Source: Gemmatimonadota bacterium (GTDB lineage: Bacteria > JAAXHH01). From it: a stretch of 40,554 bases of DNA. The position numbers and the translations under genes are program-made. The stretch covers positions 1 through 40,554 of the forward strand of contig JAPPBT010000056.1 in assembly GCA_026702745.1 (NCBI GenBank), read 5' to 3'. Under the pieces are notes generated by a model, which saw only the letters and a list, made by a program, of their open reading frames with translations, made no database searches and had not been told where the DNA came from. Below are positions 24,343 through 31,766 of the stretch, piece by piece. How positions within the stretch are numbered: the first letter of the stretch is position 1; each line of letters begins with the position of its first letter.

Positions 24343-25143
24343 ATGAAAGGGCAAATGCGTCGATTCAGTTTGCTGCACCCGCTCTGGATGGCCTTCTACG
24401 ACGGGGCGATTTACGAGGATGCGGCCCGACACTGGCGAAACCGGACCTTTCTGTACCTCCTTTTGCTGCTGGCGTTGACCTGGATTCCTTTCACCCTCCA
24501 GATGCAGAACCAGGTGGATGAATGGGTCAGCCGGGAAGCGCCTTATTACATTGACCAGATGCCCGACCTCAGCCTGTCCGGTGGCGAACTGTCCTCGTCC
24601 TCCACCGAGCCGACGCTCCTGCGCGACCGGGACGGGACGGTGCTGGCCGTCATCGACCCCACCGGACGGTACGCCAGCCTGGACGACACCGAGGCGCCTG
24701 TGCTGGTAACGCGCACCCAGATCTTCATCCGGGGAGAGGGCGACCTTGTCGACGTTTCGTCTCTGCCGGACGGACCTCCGGAGACGCTGAGCCGGGAGGA
24801 CCTGTACGTGATCGCCGACTGGACCCGGTCCCTGGTCAATACGCTGCTCTTTCCTGTCCTGCTCGTGCTGTCCTACGCGTACCGGACCGTGCAGACGCTG
24901 CTGTACGCCTACGTGGCTTCCTTTTTCACAACGTCTGCCGGCGCGGCGCTGCCGTACCGCACGCTCCTGAACCTGGCCATCATCGCCATTACGCCGGCCG
25001 TCGTGCTGGACACCGTGCACATGCTCATGGAATCTCCGCTGCCGGACTGGTTCTGGTGGCCGGCATGCGTTCTGCTTTCCCTGGGCTATCTGCGCTTCGG
25101 CATCCGGGTCACGCTGGACGCCGAACGTCAGGCGGCAGCCTGA
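24343..25143 (+). CDS. DUF1189-like membrane protein
   Basis: Predicted multi-pass membrane protein of 266 residues resembling DUF1189. One N-terminal helix (about 37-50, TFLYLLLLLALTWIPF) is followed by an extracytoplasmic region of about 120 residues containing DRDGTVLAVIDPTGRY, then four C-terminal helices from about residue 165. The function of the family is not established, although some members sit in transport or maltodextrin-related clusters of Gram-positive bacteria. AGGAAGG lies upstream of the ATG at 24343, and an ATG at 24355 is also possible. It sits between the sugar-acid dehydratase and the ThuA/Gfo-Idh fusion on the same strand, so it may belong to that module. Confidence 0.75.
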   Translation: MKGQMRRFSLLHPLWMAFYDGAIYEDAARHWRNRTFLYLLLLLALTWIPFTLQMQNQVDEWVSREAPYYIDQMPDLSLSGGELSSSSTEPTLLRDRDGTVLAVIDPTGRYASLDDTEAPVLVTRTQIFIRGEGDLVDVSSLPDGPPETLSREDLYVIADWTRSLVNTLLFPVLLVLSYAYRTVQTLLYAYVASFFTTSAGAALPYRTLLNLAIIAITPAVVLDTVHMLMESPLPDWFWWPACVLLSLGYLRFGIRVTLDAERQAAA

Positions 25144-25188
25144 TTCCTGATGCGTTCGAGTCTTCCACCCGCCTGAGAAGGGACCGCC

Positions 25189-26853
25189 GTGAAACGCATA
25201 CTGCTCTTGATCAACGCGCACAGTCCGCCGTTCAGCCAGTTCGCTTCCATGTTCGAAGGGCTGGTGAACGGCGCTTCGCAGTTCACCCTGGACGTAACCG
25301 ACGACCGGAACGCGCTCTGCGACCCATCGGACTACGATGCCGTGGCGCTCTATATCGCGTCCGGAGCACTGACCCGGGACCAGGAAAAGGGGATCACCGG
25401 ATACGTACGGAACGGCGGCGGACTGCTGGCCGTGCACACCGCGAACGCGGGGCTGGCGCAGTACGCCGATTACATCGAGATGATCGGCACCGAGTTCATC
25501 GGCCACGATCCCCTGGGCGACTTCGACGTGGAAGTCGATCCGGCCTTCGACGACATCCTGCCGCGCATGAGCCGGAGTTTCCGCGTCCAGGACGAATGCT
25601 ACAACATGGACATCAAGACGGAGGCGCCGCTCAGGTGGTTCCAGCACGGCATATGGAAACTCGAACGCCAGCCGTTGGGCTACCTGCGGGATTACGGAAA
25701 GGGACGTGTGTTCTATACCGCCCTAGGCCACGACAACCGCACCTTCGTCCATCCCGACTTCCAGGACCAGTTGATCAAGGGGCTTCGTTACGTATGCGGG
25801 ATGACCGACGGATCGCCCGTCCGGATCGGACTGGTGGGCTACGGACCCCTGTTCGGCATGGGGAGGCACCACAGCGAGCAGATCGCCGCGACGCGGGGGT
25901 TCGAACTGGGGGCGGTCTGCGACCGGGACCCCGCTCGGCTGGAAGCGGCGCGGGAGGAGCAGGGCGAGGAGGTGCCCATGTTCGAGGATGCCGGGGAAAT
26001 GGCCGGAAGCGGGCTCATCGACCTGGCCATCGTTATCGTACCTCACGCCTACCACGCGCCCGTGGCGAAGCCGCTGCTTGAAGCGGGCCTGCACGTCATC
26101 ACGGAGAAACCCTTCACGGTCAAGGTTTCCGAGGCGGACGAGCTGATCGGACTGGCCCGGGACCGGGGCGTCATGATCTCGGTGTACCACAACCGTCACT
26201 GGGACCCGGACATCCTTTCGATGAAGGAGATCGTCGGCCGCGGCGACATCGGCGAGGTTTATTCGATCGAAAGCGCCTTGGTGGGATACGGCCTGCCGGG
26301 CCAGGCGTGGCGGTCCCATAAGCCGGTTTCCGGCGGGGCGATGTACGATTGGGGCGCCCACAATTTCGAGAAGATACTGCAGCTGGTGCCGAGGTACGAC
26401 GGACAGGGCAACCGGATCAACAAGCGCGCGACGCTCTACGGGAACTACATGAAGCGGGTCTGGCACAGCAGCACCAACGAGGACTACTGCCGGGCCTACG
26501 CACGTTTCGACGCGGGCGTCGAGGCGCAGTTCATGACCTCATCCATCCACGCGTCCCGCAGGCCCATGTGGACCGTCCAGGGTACCGCCGGATCGATCGT
26601 CATGGAAGGCGGGGACGGCGCGGGCACGGTCACCATGGCCTCGGCCGACGGCCGCCACCGCGTCGTCGAAGTCAAGCCGTACGACCGCGGCCATAACTGG
26701 CAAGGCTATTACAAGAACGTGGCCGATCACCTGCTCGCCGGCCTGCCCTTGGAGATAACCGGAGAATGGGCAAAGGGTCCGATCCAACTCATCGAGGGTT
26801 GTGAAACGGCCTCGAGAGAGAACCGGCTGGTGGAAGTGGAATTCGATTTCTGA
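25189..26853 (+). CDS. ThuA-Gfo/Idh/MocA fusion oxidoreductase
   Basis: Two-domain protein of 554 residues. Residues 1-205 are a ThuA-like (trehalose-utilisation, glutamine-amidotransferase-like fold) domain with GGGLLAVHTANAGL, IGTEFIGH and GKGRVFYTALGHDNRTF. From about 210 a Gfo/Idh/MocA NAD(P)-dependent oxidoreductase follows: Rossmann motif GLVGYGPLFGMG, the lysine motif ITEKPF, VYHNRHWDPD, and the C-terminal SGGAMYDWGAHNF with its conserved Asp and His. The two domains are usually separate neighbouring genes (compare thuA-thuB), so the fusion suggests consecutive steps in 3-keto-sugar metabolism. No signal peptide is seen. It follows the DUF1189-like gene by 45 bp. Confidence 0.92.
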   Translation: MKRILLLINAHSPPFSQFASMFEGLVNGASQFTLDVTDDRNALCDPSDYDAVALYIASGALTRDQEKGITGYVRNGGGLLAVHTANAGLAQYADYIEMIGTEFIGHDPLGDFDVEVDPAFDDILPRMSRSFRVQDECYNMDIKTEAPLRWFQHGIWKLERQPLGYLRDYGKGRVFYTALGHDNRTFVHPDFQDQLIKGLRYVCGMTDGSPVRIGLVGYGPLFGMGRHHSEQIAATRGFELGAVCDRDPARLEAAREEQGEEVPMFEDAGEMAGSGLIDLAIVIVPHAYHAPVAKPLLEAGLHVITEKPFTVKVSEADELIGLARDRGVMISVYHNRHWDPDILSMKEIVGRGDIGEVYSIESALVGYGLPGQAWRSHKPVSGGAMYDWGAHNFEKILQLVPRYDGQGNRINKRATLYGNYMKRVWHSSTNEDYCRAYARFDAGVEAQFMTSSIHASRRPMWTVQGTAGSIVMEGGDGAGTVTMASADGRHRVVEVKPYDRGHNWQGYYKNVADHLLAGLPLEITGEWAKGPIQLIEGCETASRENRLVEVEFDF

Positions 26854-26898
26854 TTGGCCGCGGACCCGGACCGCGGACCCGGAAGAGAGACGTCGGAT

Positions 26899-27138
26899 AT
26901 GACGACCAAAGAGAAACTCGAAGCGGGCTTCACCATCCTCGCCATCCTCGCGCTCTGGCCGGTTATCCTGGGCTGGGACAATCCGGCCTACCAGGTCGTT
27001 TTGGGCGTGATCCTGGTAGTGTTCATCGCGCTCGTCGCGCAGAAGTTCCGTCGCATTCGAGCCATCTACAACGCCACCCGGGTGGAAGCGAAGAAGCGGA
27101 AGCCGACTGCCGGGAACCGGGACGAACCCTTCGGCTGA
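26899..27138 (+). CDS. Small membrane protein of unknown function
   Basis: I do not recognise this 79-residue protein. It has two predicted helices, LEAGFTILAILALWPVILGW and VVLGVILVVFIALVAQ, the second ending in the basic segment KFRRIR, and a lysine/arginine-rich C terminus that should lie in the cytoplasm. The ATG at 26899 follows a GGAAGAGAG sequence; a version from 26854 adds only low-quality residues. It is 45 bp after the ThuA/Gfo-Idh fusion and could be the last gene of that module. Codon use and composition look like its neighbours, so I treat it as a real gene. Confidence 0.65.
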   Translation: MTTKEKLEAGFTILAILALWPVILGWDNPAYQVVLGVILVVFIALVAQKFRRIRAIYNATRVEAKKRKPTAGNRDEPFG

Positions 27139-27245
27139 TGTTCCGGCGCGTAATCTGCTGACGGGCCGCTGCGCTTCACAGGCAAGGCGTCTGTAACAGG
27201 CGGGATCCCGACGCAGGGCGGGCCGGGGTCATCCTTTTGTCGTAC

Positions 27246-28226
27246 TCAGGCGTATTTGCCGGGGAGATCCGGCGCCGAGACCTCGTCCAGGCGGACGCGG
27301 TCCTCCGGCTCGAGCGTCCATCCCACGGCCCCGAGGGATTCCTCGACCTGCTCGGGAAAATCCGGGCCGATGATGGGCGCTGTTACTTCTTCGTGGTCCA
27401 GGATCCAGGCCAACGCCACCTGGGCCGGCGTCTTCCCGTACTTTTCCCCCACTTCGATCAGCGTCTGCACGATGCCGTCCAGCTTGTCGGTCATGGCCTC
27501 GTCGAAGGGATACTTCGAGCGGCTCAGGCCCGGGCGGGGGTTCTTTCCCCAGGGGCTGTTTTCCGATGGCACGGCCCCGCGGCGGAACTGGCCGGTCAGC
27601 AGGCCGATGGCGAGCGGGCTGTAGCACATGAGCCCGAGCCCGTGGTCTCCGGCCATGGGCATGAGCTCGAGCTCGGTCTCCCACCGGGCCAGCAGGCTGT
27701 AGTTGTACTGCAGGCAAACGAAGGGTTCCAGGTTGCGCCGGTCGCTGGTCCAGAGGGCATCCACCACCTTGTACACCGGCCAGTTGCTGCAGCCGATGTA
27801 CCGTACCTTGCCCTGCCGGACGAGGTCGTCGAAGGTCGAAAGGGTCTCCTCGAGCGGCGTGACCGGGTCGAAGCTGTGGGCCAGGTAGAGGTCGATGTAG
27901 TCGGTCTGCAGCCGTTTCAGGCTTTTATCCACGCCCTGCATCAGGTTGAACCGCGACAAACCGGTGTAGTTGGGCCCCACGCCCGCCGTGCCGAAGATCT
28001 TGGTGCACAGCACGACCTGTTCGCGACGGCCCTTGAGCGCTTTTCCGATGATCTTCTCGGACCTTCCCTCCCCGTAAAACGCCGAGTCGATGAAGTTGCA
28101 TCCCAGGTCGAGGGCCGTCTCGATCACCCGGATGCCGGCGTGCTCGTCGATCTCGCCCCGGAAGGCCGTGCCGAGGCAGATCGGCGAGACCTGCAGGCCC
28201 GTCTTGCCCAGATAGCGGTATTCCAT
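27246..28226 (-). CDS. Aldo/keto reductase
   Basis: NADPH-dependent TIM-barrel oxidoreductase of 326 residues. The catalytic tetrad is visible: Asp47 (FIDSAFYG), Tyr51, Lys76 (VLCTKIFG) and His117 (YLAHSFD). The C-terminal cofactor region reads APIIGPDFPEQVEESL, where many relatives have IPG(A/T). It resembles the AKR11/YajO-like bacterial reductases that act on sugars and aldehydes. The ATG at 28226 has AGGAAG just upstream; an upstream version to 28259 lacks a ribosome site. It is the last gene of the minus-strand catabolic run, 161 bp after the isomerase and beyond a repeat array, so it may have its own promoter. Confidence 0.92.
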   Translation of the reverse strand: MEYRYLGKTGLQVSPICLGTAFRGEIDEHAGIRVIETALDLGCNFIDSAFYGEGRSEKIIGKALKGRREQVVLCTKIFGTAGVGPNYTGLSRFNLMQGVDKSLKRLQTDYIDLYLAHSFDPVTPLEETLSTFDDLVRQGKVRYIGCSNWPVYKVVDALWTSDRRNLEPFVCLQYNYSLLARWETELELMPMAGDHGLGLMCYSPLAIGLLTGQFRRGAVPSENSPWGKNPRPGLSRSKYPFDEAMTDKLDGIVQTLIEVGEKYGKTPAQVALAWILDHEEVTAPIIGPDFPEQVEESLGAVGWTLEPEDRVRLDEVSAPDLPGKYA

Positions 28227-28320
28227 GGTCTTCCTCACGGTGGAAGGTTCAGATGCCAACGCGGGGCGGTATCTCCAGAGCCCCGGACTTATCCCTGCAT
28301 TCGATCAATACGGTGCCGTT

Positions 28321-28404
28321 CACGGCCGGGGCACGCACGCTGCCGAATCGCACTCACGGCCGGGTCGCGCACGCTGCCGAATCGCACTCACGGCCGGGGC
28401 ACGC
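28321..28404. repeat. 34-bp tandem repeat, 2.5 copies, copying the end of the isomerase gene
   Basis: Two 34-bp units (28321-28354 and 28355-28388, two mismatches) are followed by a 16-bp partial copy that is the last codons and stop of the TIM-barrel isomerase gene (stop 28388-28390). On the minus strand the arrangement is gene end, then two duplicated copies each carrying the same terminal codons and TGA. Confidence 0.93.
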
Positions 28405-29230
28405 CAGCTTCGGCGAAGGCTTTCTCCAGGGTCCGGTAACACAGGGCGGCCGCTTCGAAGGGATCGTATCCCGGTTTCCTCTGCACCATGTTGCTGACCT
28501 CCGCGGTGATGGATCCCTGATAGCCGGCGGCGTGCATGGCCCGCAGGTAGGCCGTGAAATCGAAATCGCCCTCTCCCGGCACAAGAAACTCGAAATCGGG
28601 CACGCGGCCGCGCTGGTCCTTGACGTGGGTGTGCACCGCGTGGGGCGCCATGAGCCGGACCGCCTCCTCGATGGGCATGCCCAGGACGTCGAAGTGGCTG
28701 ATGTCGAAGTTGAGACCGAGGTAGGGCGAGTCCATGGTCTCTACGAGTCGGACCGATTTCTCCGCGGTGTCCAGGGCGCATCCCACGTGGGCTTCCATGC
28801 CGATCACCACGCCCTTGTCCGCGGCGTAATCCACCAGATTCCGGACACGATCCAGGATGAAGTCCAGCCTGGTTTCCCAGTCTTCCGGGGCGCCGCCCAG
28901 CACCGTGTCCAGGACCGGCGCACCGCGGCCATCGCTCCATTCCGCGCACAGGTCGACGGCCCGCTTCAGCAGGCGCATGTTCTCGCGATGTGCATCGGGG
29001 TCCTCTTCGAGGAGCGAGCGATGGGCGGCGACGGCGGGCATGGCCAGGCCGTATTCGGCACAGAGCGCCTTGATGCGCTGCCGCTCACCGGCGTCGAGTC
29101 CGTCCACGGCCGTCGTATAGTTCGGCAGGACCGTCAGTTCCACCGCGTCGAAACCCACGTCGTGCAGGAACGAGAGGGCCTGGTCCACGGGGACTTTGGG
29201 CATGCCCCAGGTCGTATAGCCTATTTGCAT
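28388..29230 (-). CDS. Sugar phosphate isomerase/epimerase-like TIM-barrel protein
   Basis: Xylose-isomerase-like TIM-barrel enzyme (AP endonuclease 2 superfamily) of 280 residues, typical of sugar or inosose isomerases/epimerases and dehydratases. Metal ligands can be traced: Glu146 (IGMEAHVG), Asp176 and His179 (NFDISHF), His202 (HTHVKD) and Glu244 (ITAEVS). The ATG at 29230 begins directly with the first strand (MQIGYTTWG). Longer forms to 29596 overlap the aldolase gene and are rejected. It follows the aldolase by 14 bp and, with the Gfo/Idh/MocA oxidoreductase, forms an apparent three-enzyme pathway. The substrate is unknown. The stop codon lies at the edge of a 34-bp tandem repeat. Confidence 0.9.
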   Translation of the reverse strand: MQIGYTTWGMPKVPVDQALSFLHDVGFDAVELTVLPNYTTAVDGLDAGERQRIKALCAEYGLAMPAVAAHRSLLEEDPDAHRENMRLLKRAVDLCAEWSDGRGAPVLDTVLGGAPEDWETRLDFILDRVRNLVDYAADKGVVIGMEAHVGCALDTAEKSVRLVETMDSPYLGLNFDISHFDVLGMPIEEAVRLMAPHAVHTHVKDQRGRVPDFEFLVPGEGDFDFTAYLRAMHAAGYQGSITAEVSNMVQRKPGYDPFEAAALCYRTLEKAFAEAGVPRP

Positions 29231-29244
29231 GTGGGTGATTCTGT

Positions 29245-30153
29245 CTATAGCATGCCGCCGTCCGTCAGAAAACCCTTGAGTTGCTCCATCTCCGCGTCCG
29301 AGAGATCGGGCAGGGGACTCCTGCGCCAGCGGCCGCAGATTCCGGCCAGTTCCAGGACGGCGTGCTGCGCCGCGTCGCCGCCCGCCGGAAAGGTGTTGTA
29401 CAGATAGTCGAAAAAAGGCATGTCGTAGCGCGTGATTACGTCCGCGGCCGCATCGAGGTCTCCGCGCTCGATGGCGGCCCAGTAGGCGTGGGCCACGTCC
29501 GGCTTGAACTTGATGAAGGTCGACATGTACCCGTCGCAGCCGTAAGGCAGCATGTCCATGTGGGTCTGCTTCTGGCCGCCGGCGAAGATCACCCACCTGT
29601 CGTGCGCCCTGGCGCAGGCGCCCCTGGCGAAATCGGGACCGAAGTCTTCCTTGAATCCCACGACGCCCGGCACTTCGTCCAGAAGGCGTTCGACCGTTTC
29701 CAGCGCGCCCCGGACCCCTACGCTCACCAGCCCGGCGCTCAGGATGAAGGCCGGCAGGGCCCTAGATACCGCATCGTAGTACGTCACGAGCCCGTCCACC
29801 GTCATCCCGCGGTCGGGAGGCGCCACGATCACCGCGTCCGCGCCACAGTCCCGGGCGTACTCCGCGAAGGCGGCGGTCTGCGGTGTGGACCAGAACCCCG
29901 CACTCGCGATGAACAGCGCCCGCCTGTTCACCACACCGGCGGTAAAGGCCGTCAACTCGGCGATTTCCGCTTCAGTGAGCACCGAGTAGAGACTGTCCCC
30001 GGGCGTGAACAGGACGGTTCCAGCCCCGGCTTCGATGCAGAAATCCACGAATCGGCGCAACCCGTCGTAATCGATGCCGTCATCTTCGAGAAAGGGGGTG
30101 TTGATCGAGGCGACGGGTCCGGCCAGGTGGTGCCGGAAGCGGTCCATGTCCAT
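29245..30153 (-). CDS. DapA/NAL-superfamily class I aldolase-like protein
   Basis: Member of the dihydrodipicolinate synthase/N-acetylneuraminate lyase superfamily, 302 residues. The Schiff-base lysine is Lys168 in VVGFKED. Two DapA features are missing: the GTTGE loop is GDSLYSVLTEAE here, and the YNxP segment with the catalytic Tyr is replaced by FILSAGLV. It is therefore unlikely to be lysine-biosynthetic DapA and is more likely a 2-keto-3-deoxy-sugar-acid aldolase or dehydratase relative. Its ATG abuts the stop of the Gfo/Idh/MocA gene with no gap, so translation is coupled. That context suggests sugar-acid degradation, which is inference. Confidence 0.88.
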   Translation of the reverse strand: MDMDRFRHHLAGPVASINTPFLEDDGIDYDGLRRFVDFCIEAGAGTVLFTPGDSLYSVLTEAEIAELTAFTAGVVNRRALFIASAGFWSTPQTAAFAEYARDCGADAVIVAPPDRGMTVDGLVTYYDAVSRALPAFILSAGLVSVGVRGALETVERLLDEVPGVVGFKEDFGPDFARGACARAHDRWVIFAGGQKQTHMDMLPYGCDGYMSTFIKFKPDVAHAYWAAIERGDLDAAADVITRYDMPFFDYLYNTFPAGGDAAQHAVLELAGICGRWRRSPLPDLSDAEMEQLKGFLTDGGML

Positions 30154-31254
30154 CTAGGCCCGCCCTTCTTCCGTCCAGGTGTCGAAGGGGTTGCCCGTTT
30201 CGGCAAAGGGGAAGGCCACCCGCGCGCCCGTGATGTGGGAACGGTGCGCTGCTATGGCCATTTCTATATGGCGGCGGGCTGTGCGCGCGTGACAGAGCTC
30301 GTATTCGGGTTTCCTGCCCTCGATGAGGTCCATCATGGACCGGGCCATGCGGTGGTGGGCGTTGATCCATTTCTGTCCGCCCGATACCCGCTCGTGGGCG
30401 AGCACTTCCCAGCGGTCGTCGTCGAAGGGCTGCGGGTTGGAGTGGGGATGGAAATAGATGTCCGGCCCGTCCTGCGTGGGGCCGGGCAGGACGAGCGTGC
30501 CCTTTGTCCCGTGAATGTCGATGCGATAGGGGTTCTCAATGCCGTCGCCCGCGAAGGATTCGAATTCCGCGTTGAAACCGTCGAACTGGTAATGGGCCCA
30601 CATGCCGTTTCCCGCGGAGGTGCCCATGCCGAACAGCCCTTCCTTCCGGTCCGACGGGCCGGCAGGACGGCCGTCCTGGGTGATGATCGCCTGGCACCAC
30701 GACGGTTCGCCGAAGAGCTGCCACAGGAAATCGAAGAAATGGGGGTAGAGATCGATGAACCATTGGTCTCCCCCGTTTTCGCCGCCGAAACCGTACATGC
30801 GGGCCCAGCGCGGTTCCCCGATCCCGCCCTCCCGGATCATGGGGATGGCCTGGCGCTGGATTTCCGGCCGTCCCCGCCAGGGGTGGCCCATGATCAGCAG
30901 GACGCCGGCCCGGTCGCAGGCCTCCACCATGGCGTCCACCTCGGCCGGGGTGCGCGCCAGGGGCTTCTCCGCGTACACGTGGACCCCCTGCTCGGTGGCG
31001 GCCAGCACCATGGCGAGATGGTTGCTCATCTCGTGGGTGGCCAGGACGACGATGTCCAACTGCTCCTGCGCCAGCATATCCGTATACCTGGCGTATCCCT
31101 TCGCCGCGCCCGTGCGTTGCAACGCCTCCTGCCTGCCTGCCTCGACCGGATCGGCCAGGGCGGCGATCTCGGCGCCCTCTACGCCCACGAATGCCTGGTC
31201 CAGGGAATGTCCGTAGTCTCCGCAACCGGTGTGCCCGATGATGCCGATTTTCAA
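30154..31254 (-). CDS. Gfo/Idh/MocA family NAD(P)-dependent oxidoreductase
   Basis: Cytoplasmic sugar or polyol dehydrogenase of 366 residues. The Rossmann fold opens with MKIGIIGHTGCGDYGHS. The family lysine motif AEKPLARTPAEVDAM follows at about 120-134. The substrate domain has LIMGHPWRGRP, and DLYPHFFDFLWQLFG with the conserved His. It differs clearly from the Gfo/Idh/MocA half of the fusion protein encoded at 25189-26853, so the two probably act on different substrates or opposite faces. It is the first gene of the tight three-gene unit oxidoreductase-aldolase-isomerase. Upstream lie a 9-bp repeat array and the c-di-AMP receptor gene. Confidence 0.93.
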   Translation of the reverse strand: MKIGIIGHTGCGDYGHSLDQAFVGVEGAEIAALADPVEAGRQEALQRTGAAKGYARYTDMLAQEQLDIVVLATHEMSNHLAMVLAATEQGVHVYAEKPLARTPAEVDAMVEACDRAGVLLIMGHPWRGRPEIQRQAIPMIREGGIGEPRWARMYGFGGENGGDQWFIDLYPHFFDFLWQLFGEPSWCQAIITQDGRPAGPSDRKEGLFGMGTSAGNGMWAHYQFDGFNAEFESFAGDGIENPYRIDIHGTKGTLVLPGPTQDGPDIYFHPHSNPQPFDDDRWEVLAHERVSGGQKWINAHHRMARSMMDLIEGRKPEYELCHARTARRHIEMAIAAHRSHITGARVAFPFAETGNPFDTWTEEGRA

Positions 31255-31277
31255 AGCCGTGCTCCTGTTCCGTCAAC

Positions 31278-31385
31278 CCGGACAGTCCAGATAGCCCGGA
31301 CAGCCCGGACAGCCCGGACAGCCCGGATAGCCCGGACAGTCCAGATAGCCCGGACAGCTCGGATAGCCCGGATAGCCCGGATAAC
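31278..31385. repeat. 9-bp tandem repeat, 12 copies
   Basis: Twelve 9-bp units of the form CCGGACAGC/CCGGATAGC, with higher-order order (the pair ending AGTCCAGATAGC appears twice). It fills most of the gap between the c-di-AMP receptor stop (31409) and the Gfo/Idh/MocA start (31254). On the plus strand it would read as ART/ARI tripeptides, but no plus-strand gene is supported. Confidence 0.95.
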
Positions 31386-31408
31386 CGGGAAATGGGAAGT
31401 ATTCGCGA

Positions 31409-31738
31409 TCAGACGACCACCATGCGTTCGGCCTGGATGATAAATACCTGCGCGCCGCCCACCATGGTCGTTACCGCCTCGCCCAGTCCGAGGGCGTCGA
31501 GATGGGTGCCGATCTGCGCGACGTCGATGGCTTCCTCCCGCGCGTGGCAGTGGTTCTGGATGAGTTCGAGTACGGGGGGCACGCGCTCGTCGTCCACCCC
31601 GATCAACAGGGTGACGTTGCCGGCGCGCAGGAATCCGCCCGTGCTGCCGATTTCGGTGAACCGGAAATCGTTGTCGATCAGTGCATCGGTAAGATGCCGG
31701 ATGTCCCTTTTGTTGACGATCGCGATGAGGAGTTTCAT
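31409..31738 (-). CDS. darA: DarA-type cyclic di-AMP receptor (PII-like, DUF970)
   Basis: Small cytoplasmic signal protein of 109 residues with the PII-like fold of DarA/PstA (YaaQ family), which bind cyclic di-AMP as trimers. The family signature TGGFLRAGN at about 33-41 and IGVDDERVPPVLELI at 46-60 are clear, as is the C-terminal VGGAQVFI strand. The ATG at 31738 has AGGAGG seven bases upstream and starts on the first strand (MKLLIAIV). It sits 28 bp after the class III aminotransferase gene and is cotranscribed with it. The partner regulated by DarA proteins is not known. No cyclase or phosphodiesterase gene is in the window. Confidence 0.9.
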   Translation of the reverse strand: MKLLIAIVNKRDIRHLTDALIDNDFRFTEIGSTGGFLRAGNVTLLIGVDDERVPPVLELIQNHCHAREEAIDVAQIGTHLDALGLGEAVTTMVGGAQVFIIQAERMVVV

Positions 31739-31766
31739 GGCGCGCCTCCTGGTCCCTGTGTCCGCT

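Noticed and set aside
23146-25647. 833-codon minus-strand open frame
   Set aside because: Antisense shadow of the dehydratase, DUF1189-like and ThuA-fusion genes; no domain is recognisable.
31257-31440. Plus-strand frame reading ART/ARI tripeptide repeats as a repeat protein
   Set aside because: It is the 9-bp array read in frame. The rest of that frame is the antisense of the Gfo/Idh/MocA gene, with no ribosome site or family resemblance.
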